A stretch of DNA of 64,000 nucleotides from Bolinopsis microptera. Its lineage: Eukaryota > Ctenophora > Tentaculata > Lobata > Bolinopsidae. The translations under genes and the position numbers were made by a program. This document shows, one piece after another, positions 44,901 to 56,612 of the stretch (positions within the stretch are counted from its first letter, which is position 1; each line of letters starts with the position of its first letter). The stretch is taken from assembly GCF_026151205.1 (NCBI RefSeq), contig NC_087080.1, positions 3,761,096 to 3,825,095 of the forward strand, read 5' to 3'. The notes beneath the pieces are model-generated. The model did no database searches and was not told the origin of the DNA. It saw only the letters and a program-made list of their open reading frames with translations.

Positions 44901-47900
44901 CCCGAAATTATTTTGTATCCATCCCGAAATTGTACACCTGAGCAAACTGCTCAAATTAACATTTCATAAGCTTGCAATAGCAGGCCTAGATCGTGTGTAA
45001 TCTACTGTTCAATGTAGTTCCCTACTGTTCAATGTAGTTCCCTACTGTTCAATGTAGTTCCCTACTGTTCAGTGTAGTTCCCTACTGTTCAGTGTAGTTC
45101 CCTACTGTTCAGTGTAGTTCTCTACTGTTCAATGTAGTTCCCTACTGTTCAATGTAGTTCCCTACTGTCCAGTGTAGTTCTCTACTGTTCAATGTAGTTC
45201 CCTACTGTTCAGTGTAGTTCCCTACTGTTCAGTGTAGTTCCCTACTGTTCAGTGTAGTTCCCTACTGTTCAGTGTAGTTCCCTACTGTTCAGTGTAGTTC
45301 CCTACTGTTCAGTGTAGTTCCCTACTGTTCAGTGTAGTTCCCTACTGTTCAATGTAGTTCCCTACTGTTCAGTGTAGTTCCCTACTGTTCAGTGTAGTTC
45401 CCTACTGTTCAGTGTAGTTCCCTACTGTTCAATGTAGTTCCCTACTGTTCAGTGTAGTTCCCTACTGTTCAGTGTAGTTCCCTACTGTTCAGTGTAGTTC
45501 CCTACTGTTCAGTGTAGTTCCCTACTGTTCAATGTAGTTCCCTACTGTTCAATGTAGTTCCCTACTGTTCAGTGTAGTTCCCTACTGTTCAGTGTAGTTC
45601 CCTACTGTTCAGTGTAGTTCCCTACTGTTCAGTGTAGTTCCCTACTGTTCAGTGTAGTTCCCTACTGTTCAGTGTAGTTCCCTACTGTTCAGTGTAGTTC
45701 CCTACTGTTCAGTGTAGTTCCCTACTGTTCAGTGTAGTTCCCTACTGTTCAGTGTAGTTCCCTACTGTTCAATGTAGTTCCCTACTGTTCAATTTAGTTC
45801 CCTACTGTTCAGTGTAGTTCCCTGTTCAGTGTAGTTCCCTACTGTTCAGTGTAGTTCCCTACTGTTCAGTGTAGTTCCCTACTGTTCAGTGTAGTTCCCT
45901 ACTGTCCAGTGTAGTTCCCTACTGTTCAGTGTAGTTCCCTACTGTTCAGTGTAATTCCCTACTGTTCAGTGTAATTCCCTACTGTTCAGTGTAGTTCCCT
46001 ACTGTTCAGTGTAGTTCCCTACTGTTCAGTGTAGTTCCCTACTGTTCAGTGTAGTTCCCTACTGTTCAGTGTAGTTCCCTACTGTTCAGTGTAGTTCCCT
46101 ACTGTTCAGTGTAGTTCCCTACTGTTCAGTGTAGTTCTCTACTGTTCAATGTAGTTCCCTACTGTTCAGTGTAGTTCCCTACTGTTCAGTGTAGTTCCCT
46201 ACTGTTCAGTGTAGTTCCCTACTGTTCAGTGTAGTTCCCTACTGTTCAGTGTAGTTCCCTACTGTTCAGTGTAGTTCCCTACTGTTCAGTGTAGTTCCCT
46301 ACTGTTCAGTGTAGTTCCCTACTGTTCAGTGTAGTTCCCTACTGTTCAGTGTAGTTCCCTACTGTTCAGTGTAGTTCCCTACTGTTCAGTGTAGTTCCCT
46401 ACTGTTCAATGTAGTTCCCTACTGTTCAGTGTAGTTCCCTACTGTTCAATGTAGTTCCTACTGTTCAGTGTAGTATCTTCAGTTCACTCGAGAGAGTGTG
46501 GTTAACATCCGAGTAGTTTCATCTTCAAAAGATATGATAAACGTTACTAAAACCAAAATTATTTGAGTTGTTAAGAAAATGATAATTTTTAGTGATATGT
46601 TTAACCTTTATATTATTTCTCATTCCTTAATATTAAAAAATGCTCTAGACCGTGAAAGTTTGCAGATGGCCGAATCTTATTTTCTGCTAAATTTATTAAT
46701 TTTATTGTTAGCACTCAACACTCAACAGCTGCGGTAATTTAAATAAGTTTTTTTTCTCATTTTCGTGGCGTTTATTCACGGAGGCTCATTCAAATGGAAA
46801 AATTTAATTTTAGTTAAAAATGATACATAGACCGTGAAAGTTTGCAGATGGCCCCATCATATTAGTTTAAGCTGAATTATTTATTTCCATCGTTAGTTCT
46901 CAACAAACTGGGGCACATGTGGTAACTTTCCCAAGTTATCTGTTAGTCCGGGTGCACTGGTCATAACCGCATATTTCCATAACTAACCTACCAAAGTTAC
47001 ACTACTGTTACAAACTAAAAACATGATACCTTGTTGATCCAGTATTTTGGATTTTACATGTAAATTATCATACGGTAGATTTATATACCATCATACTGAG
47101 TATTTATCCGTATTTAACACCTATCCGAAACATGGCAGCGACTGTTTGAACTGAAAAAACCTCCAAATTTTATCATTTAAAAATTCACTGGCGCAGGCGC
47201 ACAGTTTAAGCTTTAAGTTATAAGGGTCTCGACGAATGGTAAAGACTAATGCCCAGAAATGGCAAGATAAGAAAGTATTAAGGACCTGAGACAGTACATC
47301 TTATTAATTAAGGTAAAATAAATAACCTTTGTTAGCCTGCCTAACCTTGCTGTTCCCCAGGAGTGGCACGGATGATGTCGATGCCGCGTCCTAATAACGG
47401 TGATGTACACTGGATAGTTGGGTCCACCCCTATCCTCAGGCTTCTTCCTAACGTCTTCAAGGTTCAGTGGCTGGACAAGTAAGTTGCTATTTCTCAGGTT
47501 CACAAAATAAAGTTGCAAAAATATATTATTGTTTCTTTTAGGGGGTTTATTCCATCCGATAGCTTTTCATAGTTCTGATTTCCCTGAATTCCACTTGGTC
47601 ACTGTTAGTAAATAAATAAATAAATAAATTCAAACATTTATTCGTCTGAAATGAGGGGCAGGAGTATATAATTGAACATATTTACAGGAGCCCTCTGGAT
47701 TTCACAAAGACTTCTCATCTAAAGAACCGGTGGAACGAGTGGAAACAAGTTAAAATCAGTCGAGATGGAACGGTTTGTCTGGACTGTATTATATGAAAAA
47801 TATGTGTATTCTATATATTATTATGTCTGTATTGTGTGTTACATACTTTCCATCCACAGCTCCATATTTTACCCTACATCTTAAACATGATTTAATAATT

Positions 47901-50900
47901 GAAAAACAAATGGGCTTTGTTGAGTTAAAACAAAAGCAATAATTCCGGCGGTGATGTATCTCAAGGAGGAATCTCTTCCTTTTTGAAGTTTGTTTGATTG
48001 ATGTGCATTAGAACATTGGATACGCATTACTGATTACAATGTATTTAACTGTACGTGTTATAACATCATTCTCTCTCAGGAAATAGAGCCCACCTGTGCT
48101 GCAGATCTCTGCACTCTCTGGCAAAACTGCGAAAACCCCGAGGATCACACACCCGTCATCACATCTCGTCGTCGCAAGAATTCCGAAAACGCTGCAAGGT
48201 ACCCCCCTCCGACGTCATCACACCCTCGCGTGACGTCATCACACCTCCGCGTGACTTCGTGTCCATCGTTCCATTCAGGACTTGCCTCCAAAATTATCAG
48301 ATGGCTCTATTCATATTTGTCGTTCTCAATAATGCGAACTTATAGTATTATGTCGCAGGGACAATCGTGCAAAGCACGAACGATTATCATCAAACATAGC
48401 TATAAACACTTGCTAAAAATAGGAACAATCTTCATAAAATAAACAATTGTCAATAGAATGGTTGCTAAGATAGTAACCAATGCCAAAATATAGACTTTAT
48501 TAAAGACCCACACATTGGACTTAAACCAATCAAACCGGACATTACTTGGACAGTCGTGGTTTTTGGTAAGTACTTCGTAGCTAAAGCTGAATCCAAACGC
48601 GAAATTCGTAGTAAGTTAGAATATAGGTTAATAGAAACAAAATTAAGAGCTGTATACAACAAATTTCGGATGGAATTAGTCTGAAAACTGTTAAAGGAAG
48701 TTGGCGGATGAGTTTCTGGAACAAGAAGTGTTCCTAGGAATAAGAATTATTCCAATGTTTGTATCCTGAGGAATTATCTGATGTTACGAAAATTTTGGCC
48801 CAAAATTTTTAGACAAACTTATAGAAAGCACATAACTTCTTTGCGCGTCGTCAAATATATTGATTTCAAGACGCGCGCAGCAGCTATCTCGCCGTATATA
48901 TGTACATTATATTATATCTGGAAAACGTCTAAAATAGCAACACGTGGTTCGTGTATTCAAAAAATACTTTTAAGTCGATCCGTTCATACTTGTCAATAGC
49001 AAGGGAAAACAATTTGGAAATAATATTCCTCATTACAATCTCATATTTGTTTATTGAATGCTTGGGGATATTTATGTGAGAATGATATTTAATGTTTTGT
49101 GTTATTTTTTACTATTCTACGCAATTTAGCCATGCTGGCAACAATATTCGCCATCAGGGTAGGTCAGATTATTTCAGTTCATTCCGGCACGCATCGCCGA
49201 TGCCAAATCAAGGCCTTTTAATACTGTGTGCGATTATTTCCCGCTCTAAAATATACCAGTTTCTTAGAATCCATAATCCTCTCCAGAATAAGATTCAAGT
49301 GCATATAATGTTAAGATAATCTTCAGCATAATTTCACTTTGAGCCCGAACACTTTTCCTTCATCGTGCTTGGATCAAGACCACCCGATATATGATGGCAT
49401 TTTGGCGTGAAATTTACATTGGCCTCTAAGTCACTATTGATGTGCCGAATTCCAGAAGTAATCGAGGAGCCTCCAACTACCACATTTTGTAATTAACACA
49501 TGATATCAGCGTTTGTTTCAGAATTCAGAAGCGTGCTAGCTTAGGTATTTTAATGTTGAGGTCTGTTTGTACCACTCCAATCGACTTGTGCGTTAATGAC
49601 AATCCCATGACAATCCTGCCATTTCTGACCCTACTTATAGTTTGACGACCACATTTGATTTTCAGCAATTTTATAATTAAATCCGATTCCTTAAGTGATA
49701 GCAAAAATGTTAACTAATAATTGACTTAACGTGATAGTTTTCCAATTTGTACAAACCGTTTGAATATCCTCCCCTTTCCAGAGCTTCGCGATCGGACGAG
49801 CCTGTATCACCCTCAGCTGTTAAAACAACCTACAGTTCGTACAAAGATAGTTCCTACAGAAAATCCTCTCCTGAACCGTGAGTAACTCCCCTTATCATAA
49901 TCTCACCTCTACTTCTATCTTCCACAAATACTGATGACTCCACTAACTGCCCCCCAGTCCATGTGAAACTGATACCATTTCAGTATGTCGGACGGAGAGC
50001 CAGCACCACCTGGACTGAGTTCTAGAATGAAAGATAGACTTGGTGGAGGAGGAAGCAGTAGCCGAGGGGATGAGGAGAAGAAGCCTCAGAGTCAGAGGAA
50101 GAAAAGAGACGAACCTGCCTCCAGACCGCCTCGCAGGGATTATAGACCTAGAAATGACAACAACAGATATAACTCTCATCGGGGTTCTAACCGTAATAAT
50201 AGTAAGTTAAATCCAGAATCATTTTTGAAATAATCCAAATCGTAACTTTGGTCTTTTGCTGTCACATTTACTATTTTATTTCGCTATAAAAATTCCTTAA
50301 AGCCGACCCTCAAAATCTCCAGACAGTGTCTCTTGCAAAGTATGGTTAATTCTCGTGTAACGTGTTTGTTCCTCCTTCAACAGAGTACTGCTTTCCATCA
50401 TACCCGAGAACCTTAAACCTCTCTCCCTCAGGTTCCCGAGAGGACAGATCAGACCGGAGACCAGATCGTCGTGAGAGAGACACCCGGCCAGCGCGCAGCT
50501 CCCGTCCATCACATCGCTCCAGATCCAGGTCTCCTGTCGCTTCCTCCTCAAAAAGGAGGTCTCCTCCAAAAGAGAGCAGTGCCAAGGATATTCTACTACA
50601 CGGGGTGAGGCTTACATATTGTAGTATCTTTTTACAAAATTAGCTGATCATTAATTATTGAAAGAGGTCCTTAACACGAATCAAGTTGTTGTTTTCTTCC
50701 AGTTTAGCTAAACCCGCCGAGTCGTGCAATGATCACATGTACACCTAACGGCTGACTAACTTTCCCCGCAGTCGTATCTAGACTACGTCAGAGAGTACCA
50801 AAGTAAGCACTCCCGACTAGCCGCTTTACTACAAGACCCAGTTTTACGACAAGATATCTTCAATGCTGCTCAGGTTGCTGCCAGTGCTGGTACCTCTTCT

Positions 50901-51225
50901 TCCTCCTCTTCCAGAACTTCTCGACGGGTACGTTTTTTTAATTTTCGGGATGCAGATTTTAAATTTAAGTTACAGTTACAGTTGATATTATTTTTCTGAG
51001 AGATTTTATATGTGAGGATAGGTCTTTTCGCATACAAGGACTTCATTATCATTAATTGATTGAATTTAATTCTTTAAATAATAAATGAAGCATAGATTTT
51101 GGGGTTGTCCATAGCGAACGTTATTCAAATATGTATACGATATACATCAATGATTCTATACAATCAGTCAATTTTAATCTTTAATTTTTCAGAGAAAAGA
51201 TGAAAAATACGTAAGTTATCGTTAG
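41927..51225 (+). CDS. YTHDC1: YTHDC1-type nuclear m6A reader, 13 coding exons
   Basis: Exons: 41927-42059, 42192-42275, 42456-42509, 42791-42879, 44529-44637, 47361-47478, 47688-47772, 48080-48198, 49782-49877, 49984-50201, 50432-50604, 50772-50927, 51193-51225; 1467 nt, 488 aa, all phases matching. An acidic N-terminus precedes the YTH domain, about residues 93-230: [61 protein letters not shown]. Cage tryptophans W123 and W174 align with W377 and W428 of human YTHDC1, and the IKSNN methyladenine contacts are kept. The C-terminal half is Arg/Ser/Asp-rich with GGGG, then a short helix ([20 protein letters not shown]). IKSNNxxNV plus the RE/RS tails point to the nuclear DC1 subfamily rather than YTHDF. 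Expected role: reading m6A in splicing and nuclear RNA fate. Intron 4 holds MEI4; intron 5 holds a 20-bp satellite. Confidence 0.95.
43032..44054 (+). CDS. MEI4: MEI4 meiotic double-strand-break protein, intronless, nested in YTHDC1 intron 4
   Basis: One uninterrupted frame of 340 aa from ATG 43032. The N-terminus [20 protein letters not shown] followed by GRKP and a Tyr/Met-rich helix aligns with vertebrate MEI4 (W-x4-T-x-KLA-x-A-x-AI...KP), the segment that binds REC114 and starts a coiled coil ([14 protein letters not shown]). The C-terminal half is all-helical, ending [15 protein letters not shown] and [19 protein letters not shown], comparable with the MEI4 helical repeat region. MEI4 with REC114 and IHO1 forms condensates that activate SPO11 for meiotic recombination. 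Length is close to vertebrate MEI4 (385-390 aa). Vertebrate MEI4 genes are spliced; this one has no intron. An in-frame upstream extension to about 42981 lacks an ATG. Assignment is by remembered motif pattern, not by alignment. Confidence 0.75.
   Translation: MAISEWEFKTMKLAVAIAILGRKPRDVKCEIYVENMATSWHNRNNHDVKYIRWLELERLQLLHKAALRDAEDSQDSQRSCSPVQPSQIDVNDSCVRFMKSTVSFLQLPPTSVPNYEEVLSVSTDDIVRNIREIMKESELFVDTFSPLLEKCCANFLHVQLSPRSVQNLVGMCELLANFVSTMKTNEPCDTKDIEELEEMETESNKTNDINIDDINPFATLKPKSENEEIKLLPSRRTQKQVLVNCIVELSRNTLLKTSVQQVLVNKILEICESLSAILIARKPGVLDSLYYLIEGLYRTGSISVENIKLIKKCIDLTIVKFPIATRFLLVCSAGKLDNNN
44055..44528. other. YTHDC1 intron 4 downstream of MEI4
   Basis: AT-rich, no further gene. No clear AATAAA for MEI4 close to its stop. 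Confidence 0.5.
45003..46472. repeat. 20-bp satellite, about 73 copies, in YTHDC1 intron 5
   Basis: Unit CTACTGTTCAGTGTAGTTCC, nearly perfect with a recurrent A/G variant (TTCAATGTAG) and a few single-base or partial units. CTACTGTTCAGTGTAG contains the inverted halves CTAC and GTAG. Confidence 0.98.
46473..47360. other. YTHDC1 intron 5, 3' part
   Basis: Contains two similar blocks with the shared phrase AGACCGTGAAAGTTTGCAGA (near 46648 and 46830), about 180 bp apart. No gene. Confidence 0.55.
48199..49781. other. YTHDC1 intron 8
   Basis: Begins with two copies of a GACGTCATCACACC-like motif containing the CRE-like TGACGTCA. Otherwise AT-rich without a supportable gene. Confidence 0.5.
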
Positions 51226-51230
51226 AGTAC

Positions 51231-51236
51231 TTTATT
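51231..51236 (-). terminator. Polyadenylation signal of the GPCR gene
   Basis: AATAAA on the minus strand, 58 nt past the GPCR stop and 5 bp from the YTHDC1 stop codon. Cleavage would fall inside the last YTHDC1 exon. Confidence 0.6.
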
Positions 51237-51293
51237 TTACGATTTTCGCTATATTTTAATTTATACAAGCTAAGATACCATACATCTCGCGGC

Positions 51294-53269
51294 TCAAAAG
51301 TATATCGGTAAACGAAAATATTTAAAAATTTTACGCAAATAGATCAAAAGGAAATTTCTAAACGCCTTCATTCTAGCTAGATAGACTAACGGATTGACGG
51401 TCGAGTTCAGAGGAATCGATAAATTTAAAACAAAATTATTAAAGTAATAGCCAGGCCGATCAAACTTAAAATATCCGCTCTTCTGTGGCATCTCGACTAG
51501 GTGAAAAACATAACAAATTGCTGTCGGTATATTGAAAACAGCGTACACTGCCGTGAATATAAGGATTGTAAGGCTTGCATCTCTCTTGACTTTCAGTCCA
51601 TATCCCTGATTATTGTCCTTTCTAAGCCATCTTTCAAAAGGCTGATACACGGAGTAAAGTTTGGCTTTCTCCTTGTGCCGAAGAGAACGTCTCAGCTCTT
51701 GGATACTCCCCAGTTGTTTGATAGTCAGGACGCTGCTAACCAGGATAGGTATTATTGGTGCAACGTACGTTATCATTCCCACCACGTGCTCTACTGTGTG
51801 ATATCTGCTGCGAGGAGATATTATTCAGTCAAGATAGTAAAAGTCATATGATTAGTCTGAAATTAAGATATTAAGATAAGTCGCCGCTTTTGAGAAAAGT
51901 TGCTAAAATGTTCCTCCGTGATTCATGATTGATCGAATAGGCCGGATTAACACACTTCAAGGAAGATATGATATTCAAGGACCAAATTTATATCAGTATC
52001 AGTAGATTGATAAAACCAGCTGACATAACTAGTCACGTGTCAAATATAACTAGTCACGTGTCAAATATAACTAGTCACGTGTCAAATATAACTAGTCACG
52101 TGTCAAATATAACTAGTCACGTGTCAAATATAACTAGTCACGTGTCAAATATAACTAGTCACGTGTCAAATATAACTAGTCACGTGTCAAGTATAACTAG
52201 TCACGTGTCAAATATAACTAGTCACGTGTCGAATATAACTTGTCACGTGTCAAATATAACGTCACACGTACCGGCTCCCATTAGGAGTGTGAGCACTGCA
52301 CTCAACAAAGTCAGCACTGTACTTGTAGCGGCCACCATCCCAAAATAGCAGTGAGGAGAGGATACTCTGGACAAAGAAATGCAGCAGGGATATACCGCCG
52401 ATAGTTGACTTTTGAACCTGAGGACTAGCTGTTAATTTGCTGGCAAAGTCAAGAAATCTGGAGTAATGAGCTGGAGTAATTAGTTATAGGATATATTATT
52501 TTCTATTTATCGATTGAACATTTTTCCATCGAGAATTATCCAGCCGTGACGTCACATTAGATAAATACTTAATCGGCATTAAAAGTTGTGCATAACATTG
52601 AATAGAATAGCATAGATTATTTATTAATATGCCACAACGATTAAGATAAGAAATCTGCGATAGAATTATTTTAGTCGATCTCGTACCTTTCTAAGAGGGT
52701 AAAGAAGTACGTACGCCCTTGTCATGCTCAAGAAGCACACGTAGAACACACTGTACAGGGTCAGAGCGTGGAAAGCGTACCCCCAAACGTTGCACAACAA
52801 GTACATGTCAAATAAAAGTCCTTTTCTTCCGCCCAAATAACTTACACCTGTGGTGCATCTGGTTGGTTATAATATCTGATTTTAACGACCAGCTATAAAT
52901 TTTGTGAAATGTACAAAGGAAAATCACGAGTTATATAATCTGAATGACGTGGAGGTTTCTAAAAAGAGTTATAATCCTCAGATCTTCTGACCCCCCAGAT
53001 TCATTTACAATCCAACGAATAATGCTGCTTTTAATTAAGTAAGTGAGCATACCCATAGGAAGTACAGTGATACATATGGCGAGATCAATCCATGAGATAC
53101 AGGTGTAGAGAAAAGAAGCGAGGTCTTGTCTTTGTGAGAAGAAGAGGAGAGAGAGGGTGTTGCCGAAGGTGCCGAACAGGAAGCACACGGTACAAAAGGT
53201 ACCGTACAGGGTGTCTAGTTCAGGGCTGTACCGTGGGGGAGGGATCGGTACTGACATGTTCATTAACAT
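51294..53269 (-). CDS. Rhodopsin-class G-protein-coupled receptor, 356 aa, orphan
   Basis: Four exons: 53269-53017, 52847-52687, 52417-52272, 51804-51294; 1071 nt, phases 1, 0 and 2 match. TM1 is CFLFGTFGNTLSLLFF with the conserved GN. TM2 is TCISWIDLAICITVLPMG, with Asp in the 2.50 region. TM3 ends LSMTRAYVLLYPLRK, a variant of the DRY box (MTR) with the usual Y-P-L second loop. TM4 is GGISLLHFFVQSILSSLLFW. TM5 is ITYVAPIIPILVSSVL. TM6 is LTILIFTAVYAVFNIPTAIC, which lacks the usual CWxP. TM7 has NSTVNPLVYLARMKAFRNF with an intact NPxxY. Cysteines near TM3 and in the second extracellular loop (VECSAH) can form the family disulphide. The ligand is unknown; peptide or orphan receptors are nearest in style. 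Methionines 1, 3 and 5 are all possible starts. Confidence 0.9.
52018..52262. repeat. 18-bp array with CACGTG in GPCR intron 3
   Basis: About 13 copies of ATAACTAGTCACGTGTCA, starting about 10 bp past the exon 3 donor at 52272 (minus strand). The donor-side sequence (GTACGTGTGACGTTATATT) resembles the unit. Each unit carries an E-box palindrome CACGTG. Confidence 0.95.
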
Positions 53270-54418
53270 CCTGATGGGTGTCCTACAATTCCTGGTTGGT
53301 TGGTTTGTGTCACGTGGTGTGAATACTGTGTCCCGATTGGTTAGTTGTCATACTGTGTCCTGATGGGTGTCTTATGATGACATATTATAGTCGGATGTTT
53401 AGACCGTGGTCCTAGGTTTCCCGTATAAGCTGGGAATTTTAAGACGCTAGGTTATAAAATGTATAGTATAAACACTAATAGGTTTACTGGCTAAAGACAC
53501 TACATGGGTTTCAACAAGTTGCCTTTTGAACTTTTAAGTTTAGTAAATAATAACACTATAACAGTTGTAACGATTCAGTAAAGCGGATAGAAATCGTAAA
53601 ATGTTAACATATCAAAATTGTGTCACTGTCATGAAACGAGCACAAATCCTGGAAAATAATCTTTGCGCGGATTTAAATCGGTGCTAAATTAGTCAAATTA
53701 AAACGAAGCAAAACGAGAACAAATTAGAATGCGTCAAAGTACAGTATATATATATGAATGTCTCAAATATATATATATATATATTTATATGCGTTGTGGT
53801 GAATTGTGAATTGAAATTCCTAAATTCCTTCGTCAGATTAGCGTTACTTAATGTAGTGCGTCAATATCGTTTCACGCTACACAAAACAAGTCGATAGTCT
53901 CTTACAGTGAGGTCGGAACAGAGATTCTTTATTTGTAGTTGTCAACAGAATATATGTACAATTATATCGAGTGAAGGGTAAACTGCACTGAGGCGACTGC
54001 TTCGTAACCTTAATCGTGCCAACTTGTGGCAAATAACCGGGCCTGCGAACAATTAGCGAGGCTTAATCAGATTAAATCCAACTTGTGCAAATTAAAAAAG
54101 ATGGTACACTTAAATATTTGCCCTCGTTAGAAAAAGTAAGCATGAAACGGTGCCAGCAACAGTATTAAAGATAAGTATAAATTGGCCGGCCGTGGCCGAA
54201 GCAATTAATCGCAGTGTGTGGTTTTACTAGAATGATATGGCTATTATTGTAAATAAGCTGATGGTTTAGAGCACGTACACTATACAAGAGATTAACAAGT
54301 TATATTATGGTAACCGGAAATTATAGCAATCAGGTTCAGCAATGAAGCTCTGGTTGAGATGCCCGGCGTTTGTCAAGCCTTGCAAATGATCTTTCCTGAA
54401 TTGATATAATATCTGACA
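53270..54418. other. GPCR upstream region
   Basis: No gene seen. A short (TA)n run lies at about 53745-53790. Confidence 0.5.
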
Positions 54419-55573
54419 ATCACAGTGCTGGCAAGCACGAGCGGTGTCTTTATTGGGGGTATACTATGTACCCCCTTTACTATTGTACCCCCTTTACTAT
54501 TATACCCCCTTTACTATTATAACCCCTTTGGTACTCGTCGGAAGCCTCTTTCGTGCACGCGAAGCGTGCACTCCGGCCGGAGGCGGCGGCCGAAGGCCGC
54601 CGCCTCCGGCAGGAGTTTTTCAGGCATTAAGACTCATCGGAAGTCGTTCAGCAGATTTATTTTTAGTTCAAAACATTCTAATTTGATGTCAAAGATGACA
54701 GGAATAAAAATAGTTATGTTGAGATTTTTAAGAAATTGGCATAAAATAGTAAAAATACTCGCCAGCACTGTTATACGAAATTCGGTAAAAAACCCAAAAT
54801 CGCCATATTCAGGTGCCTTAAAAACCATGTTAAAATTGAGTTAGAGATCTGAAATTTTTCAGGGCGTCTAGACGTTGACCAAATCGACTGCAAAAAAAGT
54901 TTCAGGTTTCAGGAGCATCGGGAAGTGGGTTTTCTAGAACCCCTGTTTTACGATAGATTGTCGTGATCACAGTGCTGGCAAGCACGAGCGGTGTCTTTAT
55001 TGGGGGTATACTATGTACCCCCTTTACTATTGTACCCCCTTTACTATTATACCCCCTTTACTATTATAACCCCTTTGGTACTCGTCGGAACCTCTTTCGT
55101 GCACGCGAAGCGTGCACTCCGGCCGGAGGCGGCGGCCGAAGGCCGCCGCCTCCGGCAGGAGTTTTTCAGGCATTAAGACTCATCGGAAGTCGTTCAGCAG
55201 ATTTATTTTTAGTTCAAAACATTTTAATTTGATGTCAAAGATGACAGGAATAAAAATAGTTATGTTGAGATTTTTAAGAAATTTGCATAAAATAGTAAAA
55301 ATACTCGCCAGCACTGTTATACGAAATTGAGATTTTTAAGAAATTTGCATAAAATAGTAAAAATACTCGCCAGCACTGTTATACGAAATTCGGTAAAAAA
55401 CCCAAAATCGCCATATTCAGGTGCCTTAAAAACCATGTTAAAATTGAGTTAGAGATCTGAAATTTTTCAGGGCGTCTAGACGTTGACCAAATCGACTGCA
55501 AAAAAAGTTTCAGGTTTCAGGAGCATCGGGAAGTGGGTTTTCTAGAACCCCTGTTTTACGATAGATTGTCGTG
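54419..55573. repeat. Tandem duplication of a 547-bp unit with twin GAA-loop hairpins
   Basis: Copy 1 is 54419-54965, copy 2 54966-55573, nearly identical; copy 2 has an additional internal duplication of about 60 bp (near 55267-55387). Each copy contains a short CCCCTTTACTATT repeat and two adjacent perfect hairpins with the same GAA loop: GTGCACGC-GAA-GCGTGCAC (54553-54571; 55099-55117) and a 16-bp-arm GC-rich stem (54576-54610; 55122-55156). Open frames across it encode low-complexity sequence and are not called. Confidence 0.95.
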
Positions 55574-56612
55574 ATACATATATACATATATTCAGGGATA
55601 GACGCTTTGCCAGTCAATTGTAGCCTGTATTTAATTGTCCATAGATTCAAAAGTATAAAAGATACAGCCATTTCCGACCACAGGTCTTGCAAATAATTGT
55701 TTATACTTTAGTTTACATTGTATAAAAAAATTATATGACGTCATAAACACCCCTTGATGACGTCATCAAGTTAACCGTTTTTAAAACTTGATTTTTGACA
55801 AAGTAATAACTTTTAAAATTAATTTTAAACCATTAAGGAGTAATTTTATTCAAAATCTGAGGAAATTTTTATCTTAGATAATTGTTCAAGCATTCTGAAA
55901 ATCTACCGGAAAATTTTTCTAGCTTGCTCCTTCATAAAGATATTCGTCATTGAAGTTTGTGCTTTTTGAAGAATTATTTTATAAAAACGTCAATTTTGCG
56001 ATTTAGTATTCTCTGGTGTTGGGCCATGCCTTGGGTTGTGGAGCTCAGTTCTGCTTCCTATAGGTATAAATTGTGTATTAGGCTAGTTTTAAAGTTGAAA
56101 ATCGAAAAGTTGCACACGTGGGGACACGCCCAAATTGATAGAAAATTGCTAAAATCACTGAAAATTGCTGTTTTCGTCATTTTCTGTCAACTTTAGAGTG
56201 CCGTTGTGATTACAGTTCTTCTTAAAATACTTTGAAACTTTGCATGCTTATCAAACTATATATAAAACAATTACATGCAAAAATTTACGGCGATTCAATA
56301 TTGGATGCGCACGCAACGTCTGCTCAAAGTTTGCACGTGCGAAAGGTGAGAATTTTGCTCATTCGTGATTTCCAACAAATTCTGCTTTGCCACGACAGTT
56401 TAATGTCATTATATATGAATTTAATGCCAACTTGAATGAGTATTAAGTGGCATATTCAGTCAGTGATCGACCGATATGCTTCCCTAAACACAAGGAAATG
56501 TTTTTAAAGGATAGATTTCGAAATCGTTAAAACTTCCTCCTTATTAATGAAGACATCAGTTTATATTTCGACTTTATAAAGTACCCTGACATTATAATCA
56601 AAAAGAGATGAT

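Noticed and set aside
45003-46472. CRISPR-like regular repeats
   Set aside because: Head-to-tail perfect satellite without spacers, in a eukaryotic intron. The same reasoning applies to the arrays at 16.5, 31.3 and 52.0 kb.
54425-55330. Proline/arginine-rich frames in the hairpin duplication
   Set aside because: Both strands open because of GC-rich hairpins; frames change between the two copies.
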